From positions 16,268,271 to 16,332,270 of the forward strand of contig NC_135558.1 in the NCBI RefSeq assembly GCF_964340395.1: 64,000 bases of DNA, in the 5' to 3' direction. Made by a program: the position numbers and the translations under genes. Source of the DNA: Glandiceps talaboti. Taxonomy: Eukaryota; Hemichordata; Enteropneusta; Spengelidae. Of the stretch, positions 1-10,586 are shown piece by piece. How positions within the stretch are numbered: the first letter of the stretch is position 1; each line of letters starts with the position of its first letter. The notes under the pieces are model-generated. The model was not told the DNA's origin and ran no database searches. It worked only from the letters and a program-made list of their open reading frames with translations.

Positions 1-420
1 CATTTAGGACAAAACTTCCTCCCTCTATAAACGAACGTTCACAAGTGTGGCATCGACGCATTTATATATGGTGTAAACCATGGTGAAAATTGTAGCGGTC
101 ACACTACTCTGATTGATACAATGTAAAAAACATGGTCCACACATTAAAATGCTAACTGGAAACCGCGCACCGTTTATCATATTTGTGGTAAATTTTAATT
201 ATCTTATCAACATCCCAGTCGTAAATACAGAACCTTTCATTATTGAAGGTCTTAAAATTTTCGAAATTTGGTTAGAAAGTGGAAATTTAGTTCAGCAATT
301 ATATTGACGCCAGACCCCTAGGCCCTAGCTACCCCCTCAACAAATGACATTTGTTTGTGAGTTTGTGTGGCATTGTGCAATTGTCTCCAAGGACTTCAAT
401 CATGGAAGTATCGCCATGGG
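1..420. repeat. Dispersed repeat, partner copy at about 50517-50890
   Basis: Many blocks match in the same order: CACAAGTGTGGCATCGACGC/CCAAGTGTGACATTGACACC, GCTAACTGGAAACC/ACTAACTGGAAACC, AGTAAATAC, TATCATTGAAGG-like, GATGCCAGAC-like and a GAGTTTGTGTGGCATT-like tail. This is probably a transposon family; its ends are not defined here. Confidence 0.5.
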
Positions 421-855
421 TGTAATGGCTGTTTTGAGTGATTCTGTGCACTACATGAGGTAGTTGTTCATTTGCATGTTTTAAGGGAGATTTCCTTTTG
501 AGTGAGCATAACCCACTAGAATGAGGTGTATTTACTAACACCACAACTTGACAAATTTTTGGGTTAAAATGAAGAAGCCTCCTTTCAAAGTAACACCTAA
601 TGACTCTGAAGGTACAATTTTTGTATTTTAGTGTAATAGCAGATTTTCTGAGTTAGATTTGATATCTTGCAAAATTCAATATGTCTGTCCTCATGTAAAT
701 CATTTGAAATCCGATTACATTTCCAGGAGTTTTTGAGTCAGTAACCCTCAGGAATTTTTTCGACCAACTTTTGTCATTTTCCAGGAACATTTAGCAGTAG
801 TAGTACACGTCCATCTAACAGGTATGTCTTGAATATGTTTCTCCAATTCACTTAC

Positions 856-1014
856 CTTCAGGAAGGCAAAATCCTCTAGGGTTGTTGAAAGTTGGAACGA
901 GGTACACCATTGCCCAGTATGGTTTTGTGTCGGTAATCTCACGACTTGATTTTTGTTGATATTCAGACAAAAGTTTGTCAAGGTCATCAATGTTGAGGCT
1001 GTCAGCACTGGGAA
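856..1014 (-). CDS. Aminotransferase exon 4
   Basis: This is 159 nt between a GTCCAG acceptor and a GTAAGT donor, phase 1 in and out. It encodes PSADSLNIDDLDKLLSEYQ and later YWAMVYLVPTFNNPRGF. The frame joins exon 3 through a split Val codon. No further exon is visible between here and position 1. Confidence 0.85.
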
Positions 1015-3694
1015 CTGGACAGAGAAGAAAATGGATACAACTGTTGAGTTATAATTAGATATCATTCCCCCAATATTTTTCTTCGTTAAGCCAAGGAAAG
1101 TACGTGTGACCCTAAGGAGCAGTGTGCCCTCTAAGCCAATTAGATGTGCTACTGACGCACACAATTTCTAATGACGCATCAAAATTTGATGTTCCCCTAT
1201 CTCTTACTATGTGGTGACTCACACGAAATCCCAGTTCTTCTCATTTTGACTCACAACAACAAAATTAGGCTATCATTAGAGGGCACACTGCAGTAAGGAG
1301 CCCTTGTCAACCCTTAGGTCACAAATATTCTCCAGATGAATGAAGAAAAATATTGGGGAATAATATAATTATACCATAGCCAGTGATATAAAAAAAAAAT
1401 TGGGGAAAGTAATGGCAATTTTGAGTGTTTTGACTCATATTTCAAACACTGCAGAAGTTCAGAACCAATGACGTAGACGTGCGTTATCATGACATAGATG
1501 CATGTTGCAGAATGACCAGAGTATATATTCCATATTTTTTTGTTGAACCTGGCTCATGCATGGTACAACTGTTAACATCAAACCGTGGACAAACAGAACC
1601 TGTTACAAACAGCGAAAGTAAACAACTGAATTGGATTAATAACACTTCGCACAGCATGTACAGGAACTTGTATTACCATGTACATTCCATTCCATCATTT
1701 GATAAGAACAGTTTTATGACCACTTTAACAATTTCCAGTTCCCCCGAAGAGGCCATAAAACTGTTCTTATTAAAACCATGGTGTGTAATACTAGCCTCTG
1801 CTGTTCCAGCATGCTGAGACAAGTGTTATAACAGGTTTCGTTTGTCCATACTCTGGTATCTGCAGTTGTATAACCATCTTATTACAGCCAATGTCATCTA
1901 AGCTGGGCAAAACAGTGTGTGTGACAAATGTATTTTTCTCCTGGTTGTGAGACGACTCAGTGTTATTGGGTGTTGACATCATTTTGGTAAAAATAGATAT
2001 CAGATAAGTAAATAAATAAATAAATAAACAAAGCTGGCTCTCCACAGTCATAAGGGGCAAGATCAACAGTTCAAAGTAGGACAAGAAAAATCATCAAATT
2101 GAGAAATGGAAGACTTTTTGCTACAGTGATAGCAAATGCATATCACTAAAAATCATTGTACATGTACAGTGAGGTGTCAATAAAAGAGAATTTTTCTCAC
2201 TACTTTAATAATACTGGCTTTGTATTTATAGTACTACATACTATGACATACTGAATTAAAATTAATTGTGCTGTATGAAACAATTATCAATTTTGCCTGA
2301 TTATGTTAGAAGTGGGGGGGGGGGGGATAACCAAAATAATTTTTTTTTATCTTACATTGAACTATTGATCTCGCTCCTATCTAGACTGTAATATACGTTG
2401 TGTCAATCTGCCCTCACCAGCCTCCTCTCTGGGTGGGAGGCTGACCAATGTGTGAGGGTGCCCCGTCATGGCGTACCTTACTGACTTAGCTCCTATCTAG
2501 ACTCTCTCACAGTCCTCGGAGCTTCACTTTACTAAAGTTGACGCAAAATGAATTATTTTGTATACACCGATACCATCTACAAAAGGTACTCCAAGATAGT
2601 ACTTGAATAACCTTGTACTGTGTGCCCTCATCGACCACATAGAGATATCTGTTCGTTGACATGTGACTGCGACGCTCCATGTTTTCTCAAAGCCCGGGGC
2701 CCGGAAAACACACAGAGCGTCGCAGTCACACGTCAACGAATGGTTATCTCTATCATGGTCGATGAGGGCGCACAGTACAAGATTATTCAAGTACGGTGAT
2801 ATAGCTGGCATCAGGACATACAAAATAATTCGTTTAGCTTTAATTTTTGTAAAGCGAAGCTCCGAGGGCTGTGAGAGAGTCTAAGCTCCTATCATGTCTA
2901 AAGCAAGAACACTTGACAGGTCTTACCAGGCACTACTGTCATCCCCATTTCTTTAAACATATCTAAAGCAATAAAATATGTTGGATCTTCCACAAACACT
3001 ATATCACCTCTGTTGAATAGCAGTGTTCCAATCATGTACAGACCATGTGAAGCACCGCATGTCACCATTAGGTCTTCACTAACAGAAAAAAAGAGAACAT
3101 GTAATTATATAAGTATGTACATACAATTAAGGGCAAAAAAAAAATAAATCTGGTTCTGGTCAGCGCGCACGTGCCCTGAATACCCTCGCGTCGATCCTTT
3201 TTTCCCCTGATAATTTTTGCTGTCCCGTTCCTTATTTATTCCTGATATCAGGAGAACAAGCAGCTGAAATCTACCCTACATGCCAAGACTGCTTAAATAC
3301 AAAGCCTAAACTGCTTCGAGGAAAAAGGAAGTTTTTCAAGAGATAAATATGATAGAACAGAGTATGTAAAGTGTCAAAAATATGTGTATTTACCAATTTG
3401 CAAAAAAAAAAAAAAAAAAAAAAAAAAAATAGGAAAAAAAAGAAAGAAAAGAATTCGCGTCATCGCACCACTCTAGAAAGTTTACCCTGACCAGAACCAG
3501 ATATTTTTTTTTTGGCCTAATCTTGTTTCTCCCAACTTGAATCTTTTTTTTTTGTATACAAACAAATATCTCCCGGTAGAAAGAGGATTAAAAACCATAC
3601 AATATGAAACAAAATATCGTCTGGCTCAACAAAAATCTTAAAGTATTATTAAACACTGCTATATTTTTTTGTCTAACCAACAGTGCTAAATACA

Positions 3695-3731
<37 letters not shown>

Positions 3732-5625
3732 ACACACATACACACACACATGTACATGTACACACACATACATACATACATACACACAGAGACATTTCCT
3801 TGTGAATATAACACTACTGCACCTCAGTTCAATAGTGTTAACAATCTGGCCTACTTTTACATACGTATTGTACATACCTGGAAACATCATCTTGGTATTT
3901 TTCTGTTAGGAATTTTGACATCTGAATTCGGAATTTGCCGTCTCCTTGAGTGACACCATACTGGAATATATGACCTTCATCAGATTGCTAAAATACAAGA
4001 AAATGATAAAGAAAACAGATATATTAGAAGAACATTATTACATAGTCAAACATCTCTGGCACATACTGTACAGGAAAGGGTTACCTAGCTGCAGTCTTGG
4101 CGCTCGCTTGTTTAACCCTTTCATGACTGGAGACGAGTTTTAAATAATTTTGGGAACCAATTTATATGAACATTTTCATAGTTATAATAATATTACTTCA
4201 TTACGAAGTAACATTTCTTTAATTCCAATCTAAAATGAAGCTGATATATGCCAAAAACTTACATAAAAACAAGAATTTTGTTCAAATAATTTTGTACTTT
4301 CAGTACTGAATGTGTTAAACGATACTTCATCAACAGGAATAAATGAATATGCATTAATTAGCCTCTAGGTATTCCATGTACCAGTGCATTGAATTTTCGT
4401 AATAGGCCATTATAGACTGCAAACAGGAAATTGAGAATACAGCACCCTCACTCAGATTGGGGGTATCATCACCTCATTGTACTGTTTCTTAAGAGCTTTG
4501 TCCCTGGGCTATTATGGAGAAGTGTAAATCATGGACGTTTTTTTTTGCATTGTTCAGAGATCGAGGAAAGCACCAGTGCTCTATGATTAACCGAGTAACC
4601 TATACCATGAATACCCCCTAAGGTACACACAGACAGGTAGTAGAGTGACTGACACCATTCTGCATGGATGTCCTTTCATTTGGAGCTACCTGCACTCAAA
4701 GTATTCAATTGAATTCAATTGAATTCAACTGAATTCGATTCAATTCAATTCAATTCAAAACCTTAATTTGTCCGTTAAATTCAAACATATAATGGAAAAT
4801 TTCATTGTTTGGTGTATATTCAAGTTAAATAATGGAAAATGCAACCATTCGACCATCCAATCTAATTTTGTCGTTTGCTTACTGGAGAGTTCAGGGACAC
4901 GGTAACATATATACTCTATTCATTGTATTGTACATACTTGGTTTAATAAATCATCTCCCTAGAGGTGGTATTCATAAAAGAATTCCTGCCGCACACAGCA
5001 CTAGAAAAAGCAGTGCTGGTATGAAAAGTGAATTTGCCACAAAACAGATGTACACTGAAAGTACTGCTTTTTAGTTAATTTCTAAATATCTTGTTGACTT
5101 TAGGTCGAACAGAAAAGTGTACATTTGTGACAAACAAACAAACAAACAAACAAACAAACAAACAAACAAACACACCAAGTTATTTGAAATTTGAAGCTTA
5201 ATTCAAATAATTGTACAATATTGCCTAATTACCTCAAAATGATTAATTATGCAAATGATTTATTACAATTACAAGCTACATCAACAAGATTTGTACATTG
5301 TATGTGTTTTGTTACCATCCATGTGTGCACTAAATGATAAGGAGCTTGAAGCTTGCATTCTGAAGATATTGCCTATGTGCCAAAATACGATTGCTTAATT
5401 AACTGACATTGTACAAGGATTGGAGATTGCTGCCCAACCTAGTCTGAAAGATTTATCATACTTGTAGTCTAGTTACTATAGGTATATAGTCGGTGGAGAT
5501 GATTGAGATGATCGTAGCATGTATAGGGACCAGACTTATGATTGTTGTTGGTGCTCCTGGCAGTGGTAGCCATTAGTGAGTGATTATAATGAATATACAC
5601 ACAACAATGAATCTATCGTATTACA

Positions 5626-5660
<35 letters not shown>

Positions 5661-6192
5661 AACCCATAATACCAAAGTAAAGCATGTACCACAATCATTT
5701 ATAGCATCCTTATCAAGTGTAAAAGTATACTTTTTCTTTTGCCAATTGATCAGGTACATTGGAAAGGCATTGCAAATAAACCAATGTGAAACAGTATATT
5801 TTTACACTTGATGTGAATGCTGTATATATGTGTATCACATAGAGAAAGTATTTCACTTTGTCACTCGTGAATTCAAATTTAACCTACACAGCCTTGTACA
5901 AGCATGTTGTAACGTATAGCCCATTACAGTAAGAGGTCAACCTCTAGGCTAACTTACATGTACATTTTTATATGCTGTGCAGGTTATTACTGAGTTTTTA
6001 CTCATAACTTACAAGTCTATGCTGTGTAGCCTTGCTCAACACATCAATACACATTGACAGGTCACTCTGATGAGGTGCACCCCTTGTTAAACAGACTATA
6101 TCCTCAGTTGACTGACGACCTGAGCGTCTTAACTCCTCCTTCAGATTAGGTACGGGTTTAAATGATGCATACTCAGGAGAGGTTTTAGCCAT
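856..6192 (-). CDS. Class I/II PLP-dependent aminotransferase, four exons seen, 3' part off the left edge
   Basis: Joined exons on the minus strand are 6192-6013, 3987-3878, 3078-2927 and 1014-856; phases run 0, 2, 1, 1 and every junction keeps the frame. The product has the fold-type I landmarks HIFQYGVTQGDGKFR, VTCGASHGLYMIGTLLF, VFVEDPTYFIALDMF and VYLVPTFNNPRGFCLPE. These match the N-terminal and PLP-contacting half of the 2-aminoadipate transaminase/LysN-like branch, including the Asn of the FNNPRG loop that normally contacts the PLP ring. About 200 residues are seen, roughly half the usual 400-450; the Schiff-base lysine would lie left of position 1. The family transfers amino groups between amino acids and 2-oxo acids; the substrate here cannot be told. 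ATG 6190-6192 is chosen because the exon is exactly 60 codons from it to a GTAAGT donor. Confidence 0.85.
1030..1563. repeat. Foldback-type dispersed repeat, partner at 47625-47960
   Basis: An inverted pair (CAATATTTTTCTTCG near 1070; GAAGAAAAATATTGGGG near 1343) is followed by a tail with ACCAGAGTATATATTCCATA and GGCTCATGCATGGTA. The same layout and tail occur at 47625-47960. This copy is interrupted by the insertion at 1130-1294. It lies in aminotransferase intron 3. Confidence 0.55.
1130..1294. mobile_element. Nested miniature inverted-repeat element (CAGTGTGCCCTCT ends)
   Basis: It begins CAGTGTGCCCTCTAA and ends TTAGAGGGCACACTGCAG. TAAGGAG lies on both sides (1123-1129 and 1295-1301), a likely target duplication. 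Comparison with the uninterrupted sister repeat at 47625-47960 supports a later insertion. A single related end (AGTGTGCCCTCTAGTGATTG) lies near 43598. Confidence 0.55.
1563..1880. mobile_element. Foldback miniature element, relative at 44250-44620
   Basis: The arms pair over most of the length: GGACAAACAGAACCTGTTA with its inverse near 1830, and ATAAGAACAGTTTTATG with CATAAAACTGTTCTTAT around the centre. The element at 44250-44620 shares GATTAATAACAC, ACTTGTATTAC and the central ATAAGAAC-like turn. No coding capacity. Confidence 0.6.
2370..2487. repeat. Dispersed repeat fragment, partner at about 46572-46640
   Basis: AGACTGTAATATACGTTGTG and TGTGAGGGTGCCCCGTCATGG-like sequence match AGACTGTAAGATACGTTGTG and GCGAGGGTGCCCTGTCACGG near 46576-46630. 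Function unknown. Confidence 0.4.
2498..2883. mobile_element. Near-perfect foldback element with 10-bp target duplication
   Basis: The ends TAGACTCTCTCACAG and CTGTGAGAGAGTCTA are exact inverse copies. AGCTCCTATC directly flanks both (2488-2497 and 2884-2893). The arms run inward about 190 bp each to a GGGCCCGG-type centre near 2698. No coding capacity. A 9-10-bp duplication with long inverted repeats fits Mutator-like/foldback elements; that class is inferred. It lies in aminotransferase intron 3. Confidence 0.85.
2927..3078 (-). CDS. Aminotransferase exon 3
   Basis: This is 152 nt between a CTGTTAG acceptor and a GTAAGA donor, phase 2 in and phase 1 out. It encodes SEDLMVTCGASHGLYMIGTL followed by the VFVEDPTYF motif. 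This region forms the PLP phosphate-binding loop and the start of the cofactor pocket in the family. Confidence 0.87.
3131..3517. mobile_element. Harbinger-like miniature element, TAA target duplication
   Basis: The terminal inverted repeats are GGGCAAAAAAAAAATAAATC...and its inverse ending AAGGCC-style (ATTTTTTTTTTGGCC), followed inward by TGGTTCTGGTCAG and CTGACCAGAACCA. TAA flanks both sides (3128-3130, 3518-3520). GG/GC-starting ends with a 3-bp TWA target are the PIF/Harbinger signature. Internal A-run at 3403-3429. It lies in aminotransferase intron 2. Confidence 0.75.
3697..3788. repeat. (CA)n-rich microsatellite
   Basis: A run of CA dinucleotides interrupted by CACC, CATA and CATG steps. 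The open frames through it on both strands are composition artefacts. Confidence 0.95.
3878..3987 (-). CDS. Aminotransferase exon 2
   Basis: It runs from a TTTTAG acceptor to a GTATGT donor, 110 nt, phase 0 in and phase 2 out. It encodes QSDEGHIFQYGVTQGDGKFR then MSKFLTEKYQDDVS. The pattern H-x-FQYG-x(3)-G-x(2)-FR is typical of the start of the large domain in class I aminotransferases. Confidence 0.85.
3988..6012. other. Aminotransferase intron 1: no gene, simple repeats
   Basis: AT-rich intron with no coding exon seen. It holds a CAATTGAATT-type minisatellite (about 4703-4758), a (CAAA)n run (5131-5172), a (TTA)n run (5626-5659) and a copy of an ATTATGCAAAT-containing dispersed repeat (about 5175-5260; others near 39078-39150 and 39345-39420). 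Confidence 0.6.
6013..6192 (-). CDS. Aminotransferase first coding exon (copy 1)
   Basis: It encodes MAKTSPEYAS to KATQHRL and ends at a GTAAGT donor in phase 0. Its C-terminal part (RGAPHQSDLSMCIDVLSKATQHRL-like) aligns with the ends of the exons at 9074-9238 and 38613-38774. Upstream, on the promoter side, lies a cluster of nuclear-receptor-like sites (6269-6630). Confidence 0.75.
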
Positions 6193-6259
6193 TTCACCTC
6201 TATTGCTTACTCCTTCTCTGCAAGGATTAACTATATATGCTCAGATGTTTATACTTCCT

Positions 6260-6632
6260 GTTCTGCAAAGGTCAAAGGTTGAGTTCAGGTGTCACACACT
6301 GATGCAATGCAACAACTGTGTAGCTTTGTTTTTGTTTGCAATATTTTATCTTTTTAAAAAAAAAAAAATTATTTTGTGTGCCTTGACAGTTTTCGTTTGA
6401 CTATATTTTCTGTCAGGGTTTGCAAAATATCAAAGTTTCTAGCAGAGGATTGGTACAGCGAAAATAACTTATTGTTACTGCTGTTATACACACTCATATC
6501 ATTATTGTTTAGTGGCAAATTTTAGTTTATCATTTATGTAACAGGATTACAATGTCCTTATGAAATTTATATTTTGCTTCTGCAAAGGTCAGAGGTCGTG
6601 TTGCTTTCATACTGCATAGGTCAAAGATCAAG
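6260..6632. promoter_or_regulatory. Three DR1-type nuclear-receptor-like sites upstream of aminotransferase exon 1
   Basis: AGGTCAAAGGTT (6269-6280), AGGTCAGAGGTCG (6586-6598) and AGGTCAAAGATCA (6618-6630) are two AGGTCA-like half sites one base apart. This is the arrangement bound by RXR, HNF4 and COUP-TF receptors. They sit within 450 bp upstream of the start at 6192. They share a flanking CTGCAAAGGTCA or CTGCATAGGTCA context, so they may be a decayed local repeat. Confidence 0.4.
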
Positions 6633-6911
6633 GTTTACCTATTGTGTGAGCTCATATATACTCATATACTTTCAAACTATCCTGTGGTGGTTTGCAAGTT
6701 AATGCAGCCAAATCAATTTATAATTTCTTACTTTTCACATCGATTCTTTGATGATTTATCTAAAAACGGGACATTCATAGAGTCTGTGTTGGGTGCAGTC
6801 AGTTCATTCCTAATCCAACTCGTCCCACTGCCGACTTGCTATAGTGTGCACTTTGACTTTGAAAATTTACCTGCACATGACGTGCACAGTATTTCAGTTC
6901 AATTTTGTGTA

Positions 6912-7282
6912 TTAAAGAATTGTTTCTGGTCAGGAAATTTTGTCTAAAGTGGTGCAATGAAGCAAATTTTTAAAATCTTTTTTTTTTTTTTTTTTTTTTA
7001 ATATTCTTAACAAAACTGTCACTCAATCTACTATTTATAGTGGTTAATGTTCTTTTTATTTAGTACTTTAGAGAAAGTGTGTATGTGGGGCAGATGTCAT
7101 TTGCTTGTTCATCATTGGTTCTGCAGTTGTCTAAATCAGTGACGTAGAGAGAGTTATTTTTTGTATTTCCCCCTGGATGTACAAACTAAATGGGTTGGAC
7201 AAAGACACACAAAGAGAGACCAACACGAGGGTATTTAAGTGAAGTGTGCACTGACCAGAAACAATTCTTTTTTTTTGGCCTT
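6912..7282. mobile_element. Decayed Harbinger-like miniature element
   Basis: AAAGAATTGTTTCTGGTCAG near 6915 and its inverse CTGACCAGAAACAATTCTTT at about 7252-7271 form the arms. The right end continues TTTTTGGCC followed by TTA. The left GGCC end is lost. It is related to the 3131-3517 element through the GGTCAG arm and the ACGAGGGTATTT/AATACCCTCG block. Remainder of 6193-9073: no exon seen. Confidence 0.45.
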
Positions 7283-8046
7283 ACATTATATTATTACATT
7301 GCAGCTGAAATGATGCCAGGAATTAATTCAAATGTGGAATTTATGGTAGCATTTTAATGTGTGTGTTTTTTTTTTTTGTATTTAATAACGTTTTTGTTTT
7401 GACTTGTTACAAAAATACAAATTTTTTCATGAATGAAAATTTTTACATTTTGTATTCGGACACTTTTCTTAAGTTATCAATTTCAAAAATTGTCCCCATA
7501 TTTTGATATGTGCATTTAATTATTTTTTCTTACCGCAATATGAAACTCTGAATATTGAGCATTTTAAAGTTACCAGGTCAAGAATAGGCTGCCTGGAGTT
7601 TATGGTTTCATTGCTTCTTTGGTCTGGTAGACTGTAAGATGCTGTACGTTATGTTGTTCAGCCCTATCAGGCTCGCTGATAGTGTATCACGAATGTCTGT
7701 GTCTTTATACTGGTTCAATTGTCTGGGATGTTTGGCTGCACATTTCTGGAACTGAAATGCATTCTTTGATACTACATTTTATCAAAAAGACTATTATATA
7801 GTTGGTGTATCATTGTTGGATGATATTAGGGCTCTTCTTAGATGGCAGAAGGTAACAGTGGGACAAATTGACTGTGGTACGAGTGTATGGGACATGTTGG
7901 TTTTGGGATGAAGTGCAAAAAAGGGGTCAGGAGTTGTGAGTTCCCTTCTCAACAGTCATTTTGAGCTACTATTCTATTCAAGGATGGAGTTGGTTTTGGG
8001 AAAAAGGGACCCCCCCCCCCCCCACAAACATCACAAGTTTCCGGGT

Positions 8047-8276
8047 TCCTCCACAGTCACTTGTGAACTAGTATAATTTCTATTCAAGGATGGTCATGAT
8101 ACAGGATACAAAACATTGGTATTTTCAAATTTTCAAAAAAAAAAAAAAATACAGTCACTGGTGTTTGCACTGAAAAAGGAGACCAACACCGATGACGGTA
8201 TTTTTTTGTAAGCCATTATTTTACATAAAAATTGTATTTTGATAATCCTAGCTCACAAGTGACTGTGGAGTGGGTG
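8047..8276. mobile_element. Miniature inverted-repeat element (CTCCACAGTCACTTGTGA)
   Basis: The left arm CTCCACAGTCACTTGTGAAC (about 8050) and right arm GCTCACAAGTGACTGTGGAG (about 8251-8270) are inverse copies about 220 bp apart. I could not define a target duplication with confidence. Confidence 0.5.
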
Positions 8277-8703
8277 GTACTTCCGTGTGCCCAGAGACAT
8301 GGTTGACAATGTTCAAGCCATAACTAGGACAGGCTAGCTATGAACGGTATTCGATATGTTCAATGTTTAGTTTATGATGTAGATTACAGAATGGTGTTTC
8401 TTGCCAATGGGTAACAGTAGCTACAGTAATTGTAGCTTTATTTTTATTTACAATACTTTTTTTTTTATTTGTATATTTTATTTTGTGTGATTCAACATTG
8501 TTTGTTGTACTGTTTATTTTCTTACGGAGTTTGCAAAGAAAAACACATGTTCTAGCAGAGGATCGAGAGTGTAGCGAAATCGCTACAGTACTGCATCTAG
8601 GCACAGACAAGTGTCTGTGATCTAGCGTATACTAAATGGATGTACACGCTGAGGGGTTTGGACATTTGTCCCCTACCCGGCTAGCAGCGTATACATCCAG
8701 AGC

Positions 8704-8908
8704 CACAGGGGCATGTATTATTGCTTAGATTGCTGTTTTTCTTAGGAAAATATCGTACGAATCCTGCTGCTACAAATGTATCAATCTCTATACTAGTAGA
8801 AATATTAAATATTTTCTCAGTACAGGTAGGAATATATAATCAAAAGGTTGTTATTTTTAGTCTGTAGACCTGGAAAAAACAATCTGTGAAATATTACATG
8901 CCCCTGTG
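8704..8908. mobile_element. hAT-like miniature element with 8-bp target duplication
   Basis: Its ends are CACAGGGGCATGT and ACATGCCCCTGTG. TCCAGAGC flanks both sides exactly (8696-8703 and 8909-8916). Length 205 bp, non-coding. The 8-bp duplication fits hAT-type integration; superfamily is inferred from that alone. Confidence 0.8.
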
Positions 8909-9073
8909 TCCAGAGCTAAGGTAACAGCAAGTAGGGTCATGGCAGTGTCATCCAGGTTTTGGGACATGACGTACGATCAGTACATCCTCAGGCAGTGGAC
9001 GCCAGTATCATAGAGTATCCTCATGTTGATGTATGTCCCTAAAATTTCAATGTCAACTGCATGTGTCACTTAC

Positions 9074-9238
9074 TAGTCTGTTTGACGTGGCTCTATTCAT
9101 TATCTCCATACAATCTTCCAAACTCTTCAGTGATGGAGATCCCCGGAATGCCACCAATGGTGTATCTCCATCTTTCGGAGTTTCTTCTTCGTGAAAATCC
9201 TTATAATACACCGTTTGTTGTTTCAAAATATTCGCCAT
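9074..9238 (-). CDS. Aminotransferase alternative or paralogous first exon (copy 2)
   Basis: A 55-codon exon from ATG 9236-9238 (MANILKQQTVYYKDFHEEET) to a GTAAGT donor, phase 0, ending EIMNRATSNRL. It aligns end to end with the exon at 38613-38774 (MTNILKKETVYLKHYFEEYE, ending MMNTATVNRL). Its phase would splice in frame to exon 2 at 3987. No second copy of exon 2 is seen between 6200 and 9070, so an alternative first exon of the same gene fits best. A decayed paralogue is the other reading. Confidence 0.65.
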
Positions 9239-9960
9239 ATTGAACAATTTTGGTTCAATCGGTGACCTACTACAGTGAGGTGTACTTTGAACTCGCCCCC
9301 CTAGCCCTGGTCCCTGCTGGGACTCGCCATGAATTTTTTGTGTGCAGCGCCCTCTCAGACGGAAACATTAAAATATTGAGACTACCACCAACAAGTTCCT
9401 GCTTCTTGAAACAGGATGGATGCCGTGTTATTTTTTGTTTACAACCGATGAAATCGTGGTGAAAACCAAATATTTATATTTGTAAAATAAAGGAACATAA
9501 TTATTAGATGAGCTCCTGGTCAGTGATTATTTTTCAGTGAAAAGATAATTCAATACAATCTTTTGTTATGTTACATCTCCAGACCACTAAACGAATTACA
9601 AATACGATACACTCAGGGGGATACACTCTATATCTCCAGTGTGGTTATGGGGTTGTAAATTGTTACAGCTTCATTTACTATGAATTTTGTATAGGTATCC
9701 ATGGTTAGGATACAACAAGCGCTAAATATCTACTAAGATCTTGAAAGACCTTTACATTCCTGTCAAAAATGAAGAAATTCTGAAGAAAAAACACTTCTAG
9801 AAGCATCTCACCCAATCTGATAAAAATGTAGATGTGGGCTATTCGGTCATCAGGACGAAAACGTAAACATGTATCACGAAGGTCAATAGAGTACAAGCAA
9901 AAATACCGAGGAAAAATAACAATGAACGATTAGTCGACATCTACATCTGATTTTAATCAG
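9239..9960. other. Upstream flank of aminotransferase copy-2 first exon
   Basis: It contains CAGCGCCCTCTCAGACG near 9348, matching CAGCGCCCTCTTAGACG near 38912 upstream of the copy-3 first exon. This suggests a duplicated promoter block. No other gene seen. Confidence 0.4.
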
Positions 9961-10210
9961 ATTGCATCTCACCAAGTTTCAGTCTCATTGACCAAGTACT
10001 TTTTGAGATACGAGTTTTTGACCAAAGTTCACATTTTAATATCTAATTTGCATATCACTGATGAAATCATTATGTGCTTAATATTTCTTCATCTATATAC
10101 CCCAGGTGCTTCCCATTAAACTTCAACCCAATCTGCTCAGTAGTTTTGGAATTAAAGATTTTTGACCAAAAAGACACATTTTAGCCATTATTTGCATATC
10201 ACTGAAAAAA
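9956..10210. repeat. Degenerate tandem pair of about 150 bp
   Basis: TTTTTGACCAAAGTTCACATTTTA then ATTTGCATATCACTGA-like sequence near 10012-10060 recurs as TTTTTGACCAAAAAGACACA with ATTTGCATATCACTGA near 10158-10205. Part of an interspersed family by appearance. Confidence 0.5.
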
Positions 10211-10586
10211 GGCAGTAATTAGAGGGGACTTTCTCTTGAGAAAGGAAAACAGGCCTGGGATATGCTGATACTAGAAACGCCCCAAAATGAACTTCTATGT
10301 AAGTGCTGTGCTAAATTTCAGCTAAATTTTTCAATGATGCAGGCTTGGTGTTTCACTCATGGGACATTACGTTTTTGACACAAAGATAGACATATTTCAA
10401 CTCTAGAGTAAACAACAACAGAGACACAATAAACACAGAGAGATCCTATGCCAATCACATTGAACAGTGATAAATATTGCTATTCTTTCACAGTGTCAGT
10501 GCAGTAAAAACTGGCTTTTATTCTAATGAAAACATTACACACATGGACTTGATGATTTCAATGGCTGCAAGTGTTTATTTTCTAAC

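Noticed and set aside
3588-3909. Open frames of about 100 codons on both strands
   Set aside because: They run through a CA/TG microsatellite and are composition artefacts.
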